Positions 1 through 9,660 are shown, numbered from the stretch's first letter. The stretch is DNA of 32,500 nucleotides from Neocallimastix lanati (nom. inval.) (GCA_016946835.1 JACVTC010000068.1:945001-977500); one strand, 5' to 3'. A program made the numbers and translations. The notes: generated by a model from the letters alone, not told the origin.

Positions 1-99
1 AATTTCATATTGCAGATTTTCTAAATGGGAATCCAAAGGTTTCTTTTCAACATTATTTTTTTTTTTTTTTTTAAAAAAACAAAGTAACAAAATATTTAA

Positions 100-876
100 T
101 ATCTAATCACATCTCCAATAAGATACAAAGTTCAGCAAATCTCAGTCCAATTAATTTAGTAAATGCTATCAATGGCAATCATGAAACTGAACTCATTGAT
201 CCCAATTATACCTTATATTATCTTAATTCTCTTTATTCTCAAAGTCTTATTATCACATTCTAACACTGGAAAGTTTTTCTTTTTTTTTAGTCTTATTAGT
301 TGGAATACCAATGGATGGAATTTTGTGAAAAAAAAAAAAAAAAACTACGTCATGCATGGGATAAAGAAAGTAAAAAAAAAAAAAAAAAAAAATTTTTTTT
401 TAGCAGACAAATTAGATAAATTTCCATCAAAAAAAAAAAAAAAAAAAAAAAAAGTGACTACACCTAAAGCTCAACTTCAAGTATTCATGAATTTTAGCCT
501 TGACTTCCGATAGGTAATAGGTATTTCGAGCCAGATGTCGAATAAAAAATTCGATGTTCGTGTTCCCCCAAAGCTTGCCAAAATGATTGAAAATGACTGT
601 CCAGAAAGGTGTCTTTTTTTTTTTTTTTTTTTTTTTTTTTGTTATAGAAAATATAGTAATCATCGGTTGGAACATTGGTTTTCTAAAAAGGCCATCTTTT
701 CCGTGCTATTCGAAATGAAATATTTTATAAGAATATTGAAATTCTTTATGAAACATTTTTTTATAATTTCCAAATATTGTCCAGTCTCAAATGGTAATGT
801 AAACACTGTTATCCCAGATATGAATAATATAGAATTAAGTATAGATTCTGATAGTAGTAACGAATTATATAATAAT

Positions 877-964
<88 letters not shown>

Positions 965-1341
965 CTAATTATAGTAGTATTAGTGATAGTGAAAATAGGA
1001 ATATTAATATTAGTAGTAGTGTCATTACTAATAATGTAGTGAATAGTTCAATTTGTGAAAAACGTGTTAATTTAAGTGATTTTCTGAATAATGAGTGTGT
1101 AAACATATATATGACGTGGTACGGATTATATAACTTCCTTCCTGGTGAAAGAGATGCAGACATTATTGATACAAATTATAAAAAAGGAATGGGATGTTTT
1201 TTGTTTAAAAACCAAATCGTTTCTAGTGATAATTCTAAAAACGCCATTCGATGGTGCGATCTGCGGCTCTCTTTACAGAAATTATGCCTCGGGCTAGTAC
1301 TCGTCAAGGGTTACTATTCCGACGGTATAAGCGCAAACTAA
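100..1341 (+). pseudogene. Decayed coding region, possible non-LTR retrotransposon endonuclease relic
   Basis: No intact gene runs through this stretch, but coding-like peptides surface in shifting frames. One frame near 130-255 reads as ordinary protein (NAINGNHETELIDPNYT is visible). Near 285-320 the peptide LISWNTNGWN appears, which resembles the N-terminal motif (SWNxNG) of apurinic-type endonucleases in LINE elements. Near 1125-1210 the peptide GERDADIIDTNYKKGMGCFLFKN loosely resembles a later part of such domains. Poly-A tracts (about 330-345, 372-391, 429-453), a poly-T tract (about 614-640) and an AAT run (about 877-962) separate these pieces and change frame. The open frame from 535 to 1341 spans the poly-T and the AAT run, so I do not read it as a functional protein. 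The LINE identification rests on one short motif and is tentative. A different decayed gene remains possible. Confidence 0.3.
877..962 (+). repeat. (AAT)n trinucleotide microsatellite
   Basis: About 28 consecutive AAT units, with an interrupted start, encoding Asn in the frame open at 535-1341. It is the same AAT expansion found in the two ankyrin genes of this window, here inside a decayed coding region. Confidence 0.9.
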
Positions 1342-1450
1342 CCAGGAGAGTCAACACTGAAAATGGCAAGTAAGACAGGCTAGCAGGGCCAATGCCTCTG
1401 AAGAAGACCATCATTTCTTTCAGATTGTCAATTCAAACCCTAATCCATAA
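1228..1450. other. G+C-richer island of unknown nature
   Basis: This stretch has visibly more G and C than the surrounding DNA and no simple repeats. The first part is the end of the frame open from 535. A second frame stays open from about 1234 to a TAA near 1359 (peptide RQGLLFRRYKRKLTRRVNTENGK). I do not recognise either product. It may be the continuation of the decayed element to its left, or an old coding or RNA-gene remnant. Confidence 0.35.
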
Positions 1451-1459
1451 GAATATGTG

Positions 1460-1907
1460 GTTCGTTGTCAAAGAACTATTTTCTGTATTTATTTATACAC
1501 TTTATTTTTGAATATGACTTTTTATTTCACATTACTATTTTAAATATTATTATGTTCCAATTGGATAAATAATATCTATTTTTTTTTTTTTATTAATTCC
1601 GTGTTTTTTTTTTTTTTTTTTTTTTTTTTGTAATATAAAAAAATATTCATTTAATTCATATTTGAATAAATAAATAAAGTTCGCAATAATTGTGGTATAA
1701 AAAAAAATTTTAAATCAGTCAAAAATAAGTTTATGATAGTAATAATAATAATATGTATATATATAAATATATACTATATAACTATTTCAAGTGTTATTAA
1801 TGATATTGTTTAATATTGTATATGAAACTTTCTTTCTTTTTATATACTCTTTATATTTTATTTTATTTTATTTTTTTATTTAATTTGTTCGTTGGTTATT
1901 ATATATT
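1460..1907. other. AT-rich spacer, no gene seen
   Basis: Poly-T tracts near 1580 and 1603-1629, short AATAAATAAA stretches and no coding-like frame in any direction. Confidence 0.6.
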
Positions 1908-2670
1908 AATAATAATAAATAATAAATAATAAATAATAAAAAAAGTATTTATTAATAATAATAAATAAAATAAATAATAATAAATAATAAATAATAATAA
2001 ATAATAAAAAAAGTATTTATTAATAATAATAAATAAAATAAATAATAATAAATAATAAATAATAATAAATAATAAAAAAAGTATTTATTAATAATAATAA
2101 ATAAAATAAATAATAATAAATAATAAATAATAATAAATAATAAATAATAAAAAGAGTATTTATTAATAATAATAAATAATAAATAATAATAAATAATAAA
2201 TAATAAATAATAAATAATAAATAATAAAATAATTGAATAATAAATAATAAATAATAAATAATAAATAATAAATAATAAATAATAAATAATAAATAATAAA
2301 TAATAAATAATAAATAATAAATAATAAATAATAAATAATAAATAATAAATAATAAATAATAAATAATAAATAATAAATAATAAATAATAAATAATAAATA
2401 ATAAATAATAAATAATAAAAAGAGTATTTATTAATAATAATAAATAATATAAATAATAAATAATAAATAATAAATAATAATAAATAATAAATAATAATAA
2501 ATAATAAATAATAAATAAATTATAAATAATAAATAATAAATGATAAATAATAAATAATAAATAATAAATAATTGAATTATAAATAATAAATAATAAATAA
2601 TAAATAATAAATAATAAATAATAAATAATAAATAATAAATAATAAATAATAAATAATAAATAATAAATAA
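1908..2670 (+). repeat. A-rich heptamer array (AATAAAT family), left block
   Basis: Nearly all of this stretch is built from a 7-bp unit, AATAAAT, with occasional AAT slips. The motif AAAAARAGTATTTATTAATAA punctuates it at about 1938, 2006, 2074, 2149 and 2417. The first three are exactly 68 bp apart and the next is 75 bp on (68 plus one heptamer), so a higher-order unit exists. The array ends at the left LTR of the retrotransposon at 2671. Confidence 0.95.
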
Positions 2671-3070
2671 TGATAAAGAATTTTTATAATTTAATAATTT
2701 TATAATTTAAAATTAATAGAATATACACGTGATCAAACAAAATATAAATTTTACATTTGTACTTATTATTTGAAATGGTCTCTTTTTTTGTAAAGGACGG
2801 AAAATATTGTAATAAAAATGTGTTTTTAATAACATATATTAACAGTGGTTAATATATGAAAACTTATAAATAAATAAAGTGTTTAAATACAAAAATATAA
2901 GATAAATTAGTTGTGTGAAAATTTATTTTATATTTACTTTCTATATTAATTATTTATTGCAGTAATTAATTTTAATATAAGTTGTAAAATAGTTCTTTCT
3001 TAAAAGTTAGAATTTTACTACAACTTTAGTATAACATTATAATATTAATAGATATATTATACTGTTATCA
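2671..3070 (+). repeat. 5' long terminal repeat (400 bp)
   Basis: Begins TGATAAAGAA and ends ACTGTTATCA. It includes a CACGTGATCA segment (palindromic CACGTG core near 2726), the landmark GTAAAGGACGG near 2790, and AATAAA-type hexamers near 2870 that could act in polyadenylation. It matches 4745-5144 in both length and sequence by eye. Confidence 0.93.
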
Positions 3071-3072
3071 AT

Positions 3073-3092
3073 TGGTGGAGAGTCGGTCTTCC
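3073..3092 (+). other. Candidate tRNA primer-binding site
   Basis: TGGTGGAGAGTCGGTC starts two bases after the LTR end. Primer-binding sites start with TGG, the complement of the tRNA CCA end. The implied primer would end ...GACTCTCCACCA. I could not assign the donor tRNA. It is not the tRNA-like sequence at 29360, which would need TGGTGCCATG. Confidence 0.6.
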
Positions 3093-3207
3093 CAGGGTGC
3101 AACTTACAAAATTTTATATTTTGTATTCAAATTTTTGTGAAAAAATCAATTTTTAATTTAGGGAAAATATAACTTCCTAATAATTTATTTTAAAATTCAT
3201 AATTGTA

Positions 3208-4626
3208 TTGTATGATTATGTTGTAATAACCATGTTGAATTCAAAGCATATGATTGATATTTTAAGGTGTAATACTATTCCAAGTGTTTACGCTTTAGTT
3301 GATGACCAAATTGCAAAGGTTAAAGTATATAGACAAAACACAGTCAATATAATCTCGGAAAATTTATTTAAAAAGATTTCGAAAGGAAAAAAGGTATTAA
3401 AACAAAAACATCAATACTTTGTTACAGAAACTGACTTTGTTATGGATTCCAATTCTATGGTTGAGTTAGAGATAAAGTTTAAAAATGCAACTATTAAAGA
3501 TACCTTTTGGATTGCTTATGATATTGATGATTCTTATGATATTCTAATTAGCTTTTCAGTTCAAAGAAAATACTCCTTATATGTTTCTTATGATGACTCT
3601 TTATGTATGAAATTAAAAGATACAAAGGAACATATTACTATATCATTACCTTCAGATGTGTATTCTGGAAAAGAATTTTTAGATTGGTCTAAACTTAAAA
3701 GCATTACATATAATAATGAAAATCACGATGAGATCCATGAAAGTATTCAACTTAGTGATAGTAAAGAAACAAAATTACGTGAAATTGATGATATTAAAGA
3801 TATTGAAATTCAAAATTTAAAAACCTTATTAAGTCAACTTCAAGTTGATTATAATAAATTGAAAGAGACAAGTAATTCAAATATTGAAAAATTAAAGAAA
3901 AAATATAACAAACTATATGCTCAAAATCAAAAGGGTAATATCACTATTTATAATCTGAGTAAACAAAATAATCAATTAAAAGAAGATTTAAATAATCTTG
4001 AAGAATGTAACTATACTTTAAATAATAATTTAAACTTAAGTAATAATGAAATTAACGTACTTTTAAAAAAAAACAAACAAATGGAAGAACAAAATGAAAA
4101 GAAATCTCAAGTAATTTCTTCATTAAACGATAAGATTGATGAATATGATAAATCGAATTATAAATTATATTGTCAAATAAATGTTATGCAAAACGAATTA
4201 CTCCAAGAGAAAGTGAAAAATCAAAACTTAAAAAATATTAATGATGAATTAAAATCAAATATTGAGGAATTAAAAAGTAAAATGATACATGATGAATTCA
4301 GACAACATGATACAAATCTTCAGCTACCATTAAAATCTGATGAATTAAAATTAATTAACGTGGAAAATGCAAGAAAAATTAATTCAATTTCGTATATGTC
4401 TAATCAAATTATGTATACTGATAAAGCACGAAAAGAGAAAATATTTAATAAAAAAATGAAAAAGAACATTGGTTATGAATTTTCCAATCTTATGAAAATA
4501 TACTACGGATCTTTAAAATTAATTGGAAACTATAAAACTACAAGACATTACTTTGAAATATTATTAAAATTTAAACATTTTATATTTCATAATTCTTATT
4601 TACTTATTATAATAAGATTTTTATAA
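3208..4626 (+). CDS. Gag-like protein: catalytically dead retropepsin-like domain plus coiled coil
   Basis: An intact 472-residue protein and the only gene of the LTR element. Residues about 20-135 follow the order of a retroviral-type aspartic protease fold. A segment VYRQNTVNIIS stands where an active enzyme has a D-T-G-A-T-V-N-I-I-S-like loop. A beta-rich stretch follows (MVELEIKFKNATIKDTFWIA), then YDILISFSVQRKYSLYVSY, which matches the typical YDILLG-x-P-F-L-x-K-Y segment. The D, T and G of the active site are replaced by Y, R and Q, so proteolysis is not expected. Residues about 190-370 are a Leu/Asn/Lys-rich heptad-like coiled coil that could drive oligomerisation. The C-terminus is Lys-rich, then hydrophobic (SYLLIIIRFL). 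No CCHC zinc knuckle, reverse transcriptase or integrase is present. A second in-frame ATG at 3232 could also be the start. The gag-like role is inference from position. The retropepsin fold is a by-eye family match. Confidence 0.75.
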   Translation: MYDYVVITMLNSKHMIDILRCNTIPSVYALVDDQIAKVKVYRQNTVNIISENLFKKISKGKKVLKQKHQYFVTETDFVMDSNSMVELEIKFKNATIKDTFWIAYDIDDSYDILISFSVQRKYSLYVSYDDSLCMKLKDTKEHITISLPSDVYSGKEFLDWSKLKSITYNNENHDEIHESIQLSDSKETKLREIDDIKDIEIQNLKTLLSQLQVDYNKLKETSNSNIEKLKKKYNKLYAQNQKGNITIYNLSKQNNQLKEDLNNLEECNYTLNNNLNLSNNEINVLLKKNKQMEEQNEKKSQVISSLNDKIDEYDKSNYKLYCQINVMQNELLQEKVKNQNLKNINDELKSNIEELKSKMIHDEFRQHDTNLQLPLKSDELKLINVENARKINSISYMSNQIMYTDKARKEKIFNKKMKKNIGYEFSNLMKIYYGSLKLIGNYKTTRHYFEILLKFKHFIFHNSYLLIIIRFL

Positions 4627-4730
4627 ATAATTATTATTTTAGAGTTAGATAATTATTAGATAAATTATAAATTTATTAAATATTAAAAAATTATTTATTA
4701 TTTTATTCAGCTATCCCAAAGTGATATCTT

Positions 4731-4741
4731 AAGGGAGGAAG
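4731..4741 (+). other. Polypurine tract of the LTR element
   Basis: AAGGGAGGAAG ends three bases before the 3' LTR. Its position and composition fit the RNase-H-resistant primer for plus-strand DNA synthesis. It is one of very few G-rich purine runs in this AT-rich region. Confidence 0.8.
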
Positions 4742-4744
4742 TCT

Positions 4745-5144
4745 TGATAAAGAATTTTTATAATTTAATAATTTTATAATTTAAAATTAATAGAATATAC
4801 ACGTGATCAAACAAAATATAAATTTTACATTTGTACTTATTATTTGAAATGGTCTCTTTTTTTGTAAAGGACGGAAAATATTGTAATAAAAATGTGTTTT
4901 TAATAACATATATTAACAGTGGTTAATATATGAAAACTTATAAATAAATAAAGTGTTTAAATACAAAAATATAAGATAAATTAGTTGTGTGAAAATTTAT
5001 TTTATATTTACTTTCTATATTAATTATTTATTGCAGTAATTAATTTTAATATAAGTTGTAAAATAGTTCTTTCTTAAAAGTTAGAATTTTACTACAACTT
5101 TAGTATAACATTATAATATTAATAGATATATTATACTGTTATCA
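4745..5144 (+). repeat. 3' long terminal repeat (400 bp)
   Basis: Same length and, as far as I can compare, same sequence as 2671-3070, beginning TGATAAAGAA and ending ACTGTTATCA. It is followed by AATAA, the possible 3' copy of the target-site duplication (left copy 2666-2670). Confidence 0.93.
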
Positions 5145-6492
5145 AATAATAAAAAGAGTATTTATTAATAATAATAAATAATATAAATAATAAATAATAA
5201 ATAATAAATAATAATAAATAATAAATAATAATAAATAATAAATAATAAATAAATAATAAATAAATAAATAATAAATGATAAATAATAAATAATAAATAAT
5301 AAATAATTGAATTATAAATAATAAATAATAAATAATAAATATTAAATAATAAATAATAATAAATAATAAATAAATAAATAATAAATAATAAATAATAAAT
5401 AATAAATAAATAAATAATAAATAATAAATAATAAATAAGTAAATAATAAATAAATAAATAATAAATAAATAAATAATAAATAATAATAAATAATATAAAT
5501 AATAAATAATATAAATAATAAATAATAAATAATAAATAATAAATAATAAAAGAGTATTTATTAATAAATAATAAATAATATAAATAATAAATAATAAATA
5601 ATAAAAAGAGTATTTATTAATAAATAATAAATAATATAAATAATAAATAATAAATAATAAAAAGAGTATTTATTAATAAATAATAAATAATATAAATAAT
5701 AAATAATAAATAATAAAAAGAGTATTTATTAATAAATAATAAATAATATAAATAATAAATAATAAATAATAAAAAGAGTATTTATTAATAAATAATAAAT
5801 AATAAATAATAAAAAGAGTATTGATTAATAAATAATAAATAATAAATAATAAAAAGAGTATTGATTAATAAATAATAAATAATAAATAATAAAAAGAGTA
5901 TTTATTAATAAATAATAAATAATAAATAATAAAAAGAGTATTTATTAATAAATAATAAATAATAAATAATAAAAAGAGTATTGATTAATAAATAATAAAT
6001 AATAATAAATAATAAATAATAAAAAAAGTATTTATTAATAATAATAAATAATTGAATAATAAATAATAAATAATAAATAATAAATAATAAATAATAAATA
6101 ATAATAAATAATAAAAAAAGTATTTATTAATAATAATAAATAAAATAAATAATAATAAATAATAAATAATAATAAATAATAAAAAAAGTATTTATTAATA
6201 ATAATAAATAAAATAAATAATAATAAATAATAAATAATAATAAATAATAAATAATAAAAAGAGTATTTATTAATAATAATAAATAATAAATAATAATAAA
6301 TAATAAATAATAAATAATAAATAATAAATAATAAAATAATTGAATAATAAATAATAAATAATAAATAATAAATAATAAATAATAAATAATAAATAATAAA
6401 TAATAAATAATAAATAAGTAAATAATAAATAATAAATAATAAATAATAAATAATAAATAATAAATAATAAATAATAAATAATAAATAATAAA
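5145..6492 (+). repeat. A-rich heptamer array with embedded minisatellites, right block
   Basis: Continuation of the AATAAAT-family array. Its first 260 bp or so repeat the block just left of the element (2411-2670) at an offset of 2734-2735. Punctuation motifs (AAAAAGAGTATTTATTAATAA and a TTGATT variant) occur at about 5149, 5547, 5603, 5659, 5715, 5771, 5811, 5851, 5891, 5931, 5971, 6020, 6113, 6181 and 6256. The stretch from about 6100 to 6370 duplicates about 1990-2260 at an offset of exactly 4107. Confidence 0.95.
5547..6010 (+). repeat. Exact 56-bp then 40-bp tandem minisatellite
   Basis: Starts of the AAAAAGAGTA motif are 56 bp apart from 5603 to 5771 (5603, 5659, 5715, 5771), then 40 bp apart from 5771 to 5971 (six motifs). 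The shorter unit equals the longer one minus 16 bp of AATAAAT-type filler. Some 40-bp units carry ATTGATT in place of ATTTATT. Confidence 0.9.
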
Positions 6493-7080
6493 TTTTTATT
6501 ATAATTTAAATGAAAAAAAAATTTTTTTATTCATTTTTTTATTCTTTTTCCCTTTTTTCATGCTTTTCAAAAAAAAAAAATTTTTTTTCATTTTAATTTT
6601 TTTTTCATTTAAACTTTTTCATTCAATTTAATTTTATTATTTATTAAAGTTTTTCAAATGAACACAACATCATGAACACAAAAATGCAAAAAACATTAAA
6701 ATAAAAAATAAAAATAAAAATAAAAAATAATTTTATTAGAATTGTTAAAAAATAAAAAATAAAACAAAATAAAAATATATAGATAGTAATAAATATTTAA
6801 ATAAAATTTATAATTATCACTTTTATTAAAAATATTAACAGTAAATATAAAATAAAAAAAAAAAAACATGAAATTGAATAAAAATATTGAAGAATGCAAT
6901 TTCAAAAAAAAAAAAAAAGAATATAAAATAGTTTTATTCATTTCTTATTTGTCTTTTATTATTAATTAAAATGGTTAAAAGCAGCGCAGATAATCTAAAA
7001 AAAAAAGATACAAAACACCAAAAATAATTTTTTTTTTCTTTGTTAATAAATAAAGAGGAATAAGCTTTTCTATATATTTT
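6493..7080. other. AT-rich spacer between oppositely oriented arrays
   Basis: Runs of A and T, for example TTTTTTTCATTTT blocks, with no coding-like frame. The minus-strand frame open across 6696-6941 encodes only F, Y, I and N-rich sequence and is read as chance. This segment separates the A-rich array on its left from the T-rich inverted array on its right. Confidence 0.6.
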
Positions 7081-9060
7081 GTTTATTTATTATTACTTAT
7101 TATTATTTAATTATTAATTATTATTTATTTATTATTTATTATTTATTATTTATTATTTATTATTTATTATTTATTATTTATTATTTATTATTTATTATTT
7201 ATTATTTATTATTTATTATTATTTATTATTTATTATTTATTATTATTTATTATTTATTATTTATTATTTATTATTTATTATTTATTATTTATTATTTATT
7301 ATTTATTATTTATTATTTATTATTTATTATTCAATTATTTTATTATTTATTATTTATTATTTATTATTTATTATTTAGTATTTATTATTTATTATTTATT
7401 ATTTATTATTTATTATTTATTATTTATTATTTATTATTTATTATTTATTATTTATTATTTATTATTTATTATTTATTATTTATTTATTATTTAATTATTT
7501 ATTCAATTATTTATTATTTAATTATTTATTATTCAATTATTTTAATTATTTATTATTTAATTATTTATTATTTATTATTTATTATTTATTATTTATTATA
7601 TAATTATTTAATATTTAATATTCAATTATTTATTATTTATTATTCAATTATTTATTTATTTATTATTTATTATTTAATTATTTAATATTTAATATTCAAT
7701 TATTTATTATTTATTATTTATTATTTATTATTCAATTATTTATTATTTATTATTTATTATTCAATTATTTATTATTTATTTATTATTAATTATTATTATG
7801 TATTATTTATTATTTATTTATTATTAATTATTATTATGTATTATTTATTTATTATTTATTATTTATTTATTATTAATTATTATTATGTATTATTTATTTA
7901 TTATTTATTATTTATTATTTATTATTTAATTATTTATTATTTAATTATTTATTATTTATTATTTATTATTTATTATTTATTATTTATTATTTATTATTTA
8001 TTATTTATTTATTATTTAATTATTTATTCAATTATTTATTATTTAATTATTTATTATTCAATTATTTTAATTATTTATTATTTAATTATTTATTATTTAT
8101 TATTTATTATTTATTATTTATTATATAATTATTTAATATTTAATATTCAATTATTTATTATTTATTATTCAATTATTTATTTATTTATTATTTATTATTT
8201 AATTATTTAATATTTAATATTCAATTATTTATTATTTATTATTTATTATTTATTATTCAATTATTTATTATTTATTATTTATTATTCAATTATTTATTAT
8301 TTATTTATTATTAATTATTATTATGTATTATTTATTTATTATTTATTATTTATTTATTATTAATTATTATTATGTATTATTTATTTATTATTTAATTATT
8401 TATTCAATTATTTATTATTTAATTATTTATTATTCAATTATTTTAATTATTTATTATTTAATTATTTATTATTTATTATTTATTATTTATTATTTATTAT
8501 ATAATTATTTAATATTTAATATTCAATTATTTATTATTTATTATTCAATTATTTATTTATTTATTATTTATTATTTAATTATTTAATATTTAATATTCAA
8601 TTATTTATTATTTATTATTTATTATTTATTATTCAATTATTTATTATTTATTATTTATTATTCAATTATTTATTATTTATTTATTATTAATTATTATTAT
8701 GTATTATTTATTTATTATTTATTATTTATTTATTATTAATTATTATTATGTATTATTTATTTATTATTTATTATTTATTTATTATTAATTATTATTATGT
8801 ATTATTTATTTATTATTTATTATTTATTATTTATTATTTAATTATTTATTATTTAATTATTTATTATTTATTATTTATTATTTATTATTTATTATTTATT
8901 ATTTATTATTTATTATTTATTATTTATTATTTATTATTCAATTATTTATTATTTATTTATTATTTAATTATTTATTCAATTATTTATTATTCAATTATTT
9001 TAATTATTTATTATTCAATTATTTATTTATTTATTTATTATTTATTATTTATTTTATTTT
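7081..9060 (-). repeat. T-rich heptamer array (ATTTATT family), inverted to the left arrays
   Basis: Almost pure TTATTTA/TTCAATTA repeats, the reverse complement of the AATAAAT/TAATTGAA units in 1908-6492. The landmark TCAATTATTTTAATT recurs at 7533, 8058 and 8434, with a further related copy near 8980. This shows macro-units of 525 and 376 bp that include the motif TTAATTATTATTATGTATTATTTA. The open frames here encode only Y, L, I, F, N and a few other residues and result from stop-poor repeat phase, not from genes. Confidence 0.95.
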
Positions 9061-9149
9061 GTATCATTTTTTATTTTTTTATTTCTTTCTTTCTTTCTTT
9101 CTTTCTTTATTTATATATTGAATTAAGTAATAATTAAAGTTATTTTTAA

Positions 9150-9660
9150 TTTGATATTTTTTTTTTATTTTCGCCATTCCTTAATTTTGCCATCATTATT
9201 ATGTAATAATGGTGATACCAATAAATTTTTGGTTTTGTCAGCATTGTTAACACTAAATCTTGCTAATAATTTAATCATAATTAGGATAATTACAATAATT
9301 ATTTTAAATAATAGAATTGTTATGTAATTGTTATTGTTATTATTTAAATTAACCTTTTTTTTTTTAATCAAATAATTTAATTAATATTTATTAAATTAAC
9401 TTTTTTTTTTTTTAATCAAAATATTTAATTAATAATAATTATTATATCATTATTTGTGGACATATTCATATTAATAGGATTATTATTAACCATATCAATA
9501 ATCAGATTATTCTGTATTTATCATCTAACTTGTTTTTAGAATAATTGTTGAAAAGTATGCCATTACTGTTAATGCAAGAAATTAATTCTACTAATTATGA
9601 TTATCATCTACAGCAGGCTACTTAAAATTTTTTTTTTTAGCTTTGGTTAATTGATTGTGG
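9150..9660 (-). pseudogene. Short decayed coding relic, unidentified
   Basis: On the minus strand, 9165-9371 stays open and ends in a normal-looking peptide (LARFSVNNADKTKNLLV, then SPLLHNNDGKIKEWRK). The part beyond 9260 is Asn/Ile low-complexity sequence. To the right, at 9440-9630, more varied sequence on the same strand gives short non-repetitive peptides broken by stops. The wording PLL..NDGKI..W is faintly like the linker between endonuclease and reverse transcriptase in LINE elements. That resemblance is too short to support an assignment. Confidence 0.25.

Larger units (their letters stand above)
2671..5144 (+). mobile_element. Non-autonomous LTR retrotransposon, complete and young
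   Basis: Two direct repeats of 400 bp, at 2671-3070 and 4745-5144, match at every position I compared. Each starts TGATAA and ends TTATCA, giving the TG..CA termini and short inverted repeats expected of LTRs. AATAA precedes the left LTR and follows the right one, consistent with a 5-bp target duplication, although the surrounding AATAAAT array makes this weak evidence. The internal 1674 bp begins with a candidate primer-binding site and ends with a polypurine tract. The only long open frame is 3208-4626. No reverse transcriptase, RNase H or integrase motif (such as YxDD) is visible, so mobilisation must have come from an element elsewhere in the genome. Identical LTRs imply recent insertion, since LTRs are copied to identity at integration and diverge later. 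Confidence 0.9.

Noticed and set aside
163-513. Functional 116-residue protein
   Set aside because: The frame depends on three poly-A tracts read as Lys runs and has no credible start context. It is treated as part of a decayed region.
3208-4626. Full autonomous Ty3- or Ty1-type polyprotein
   Set aside because: The internal region is only 1.67 kb. No reverse transcriptase, RNase H or integrase motifs occur in any frame, and no zinc knuckle is present.
1908-9060. CRISPR array
   Set aside because: Repeats are contiguous, with no unique spacers of even length and no cas genes, and the organism is a eukaryote.
7836-9137. Three long plus-strand open frames starting MYYLFIIYYLFIINYYY
   Set aside because: They are translations of the ATTTATT heptamer array. 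A period of 7 cycles through all frames and happens to lack stops in this phase. The composition is only Y, L, I, F, N and a few others.
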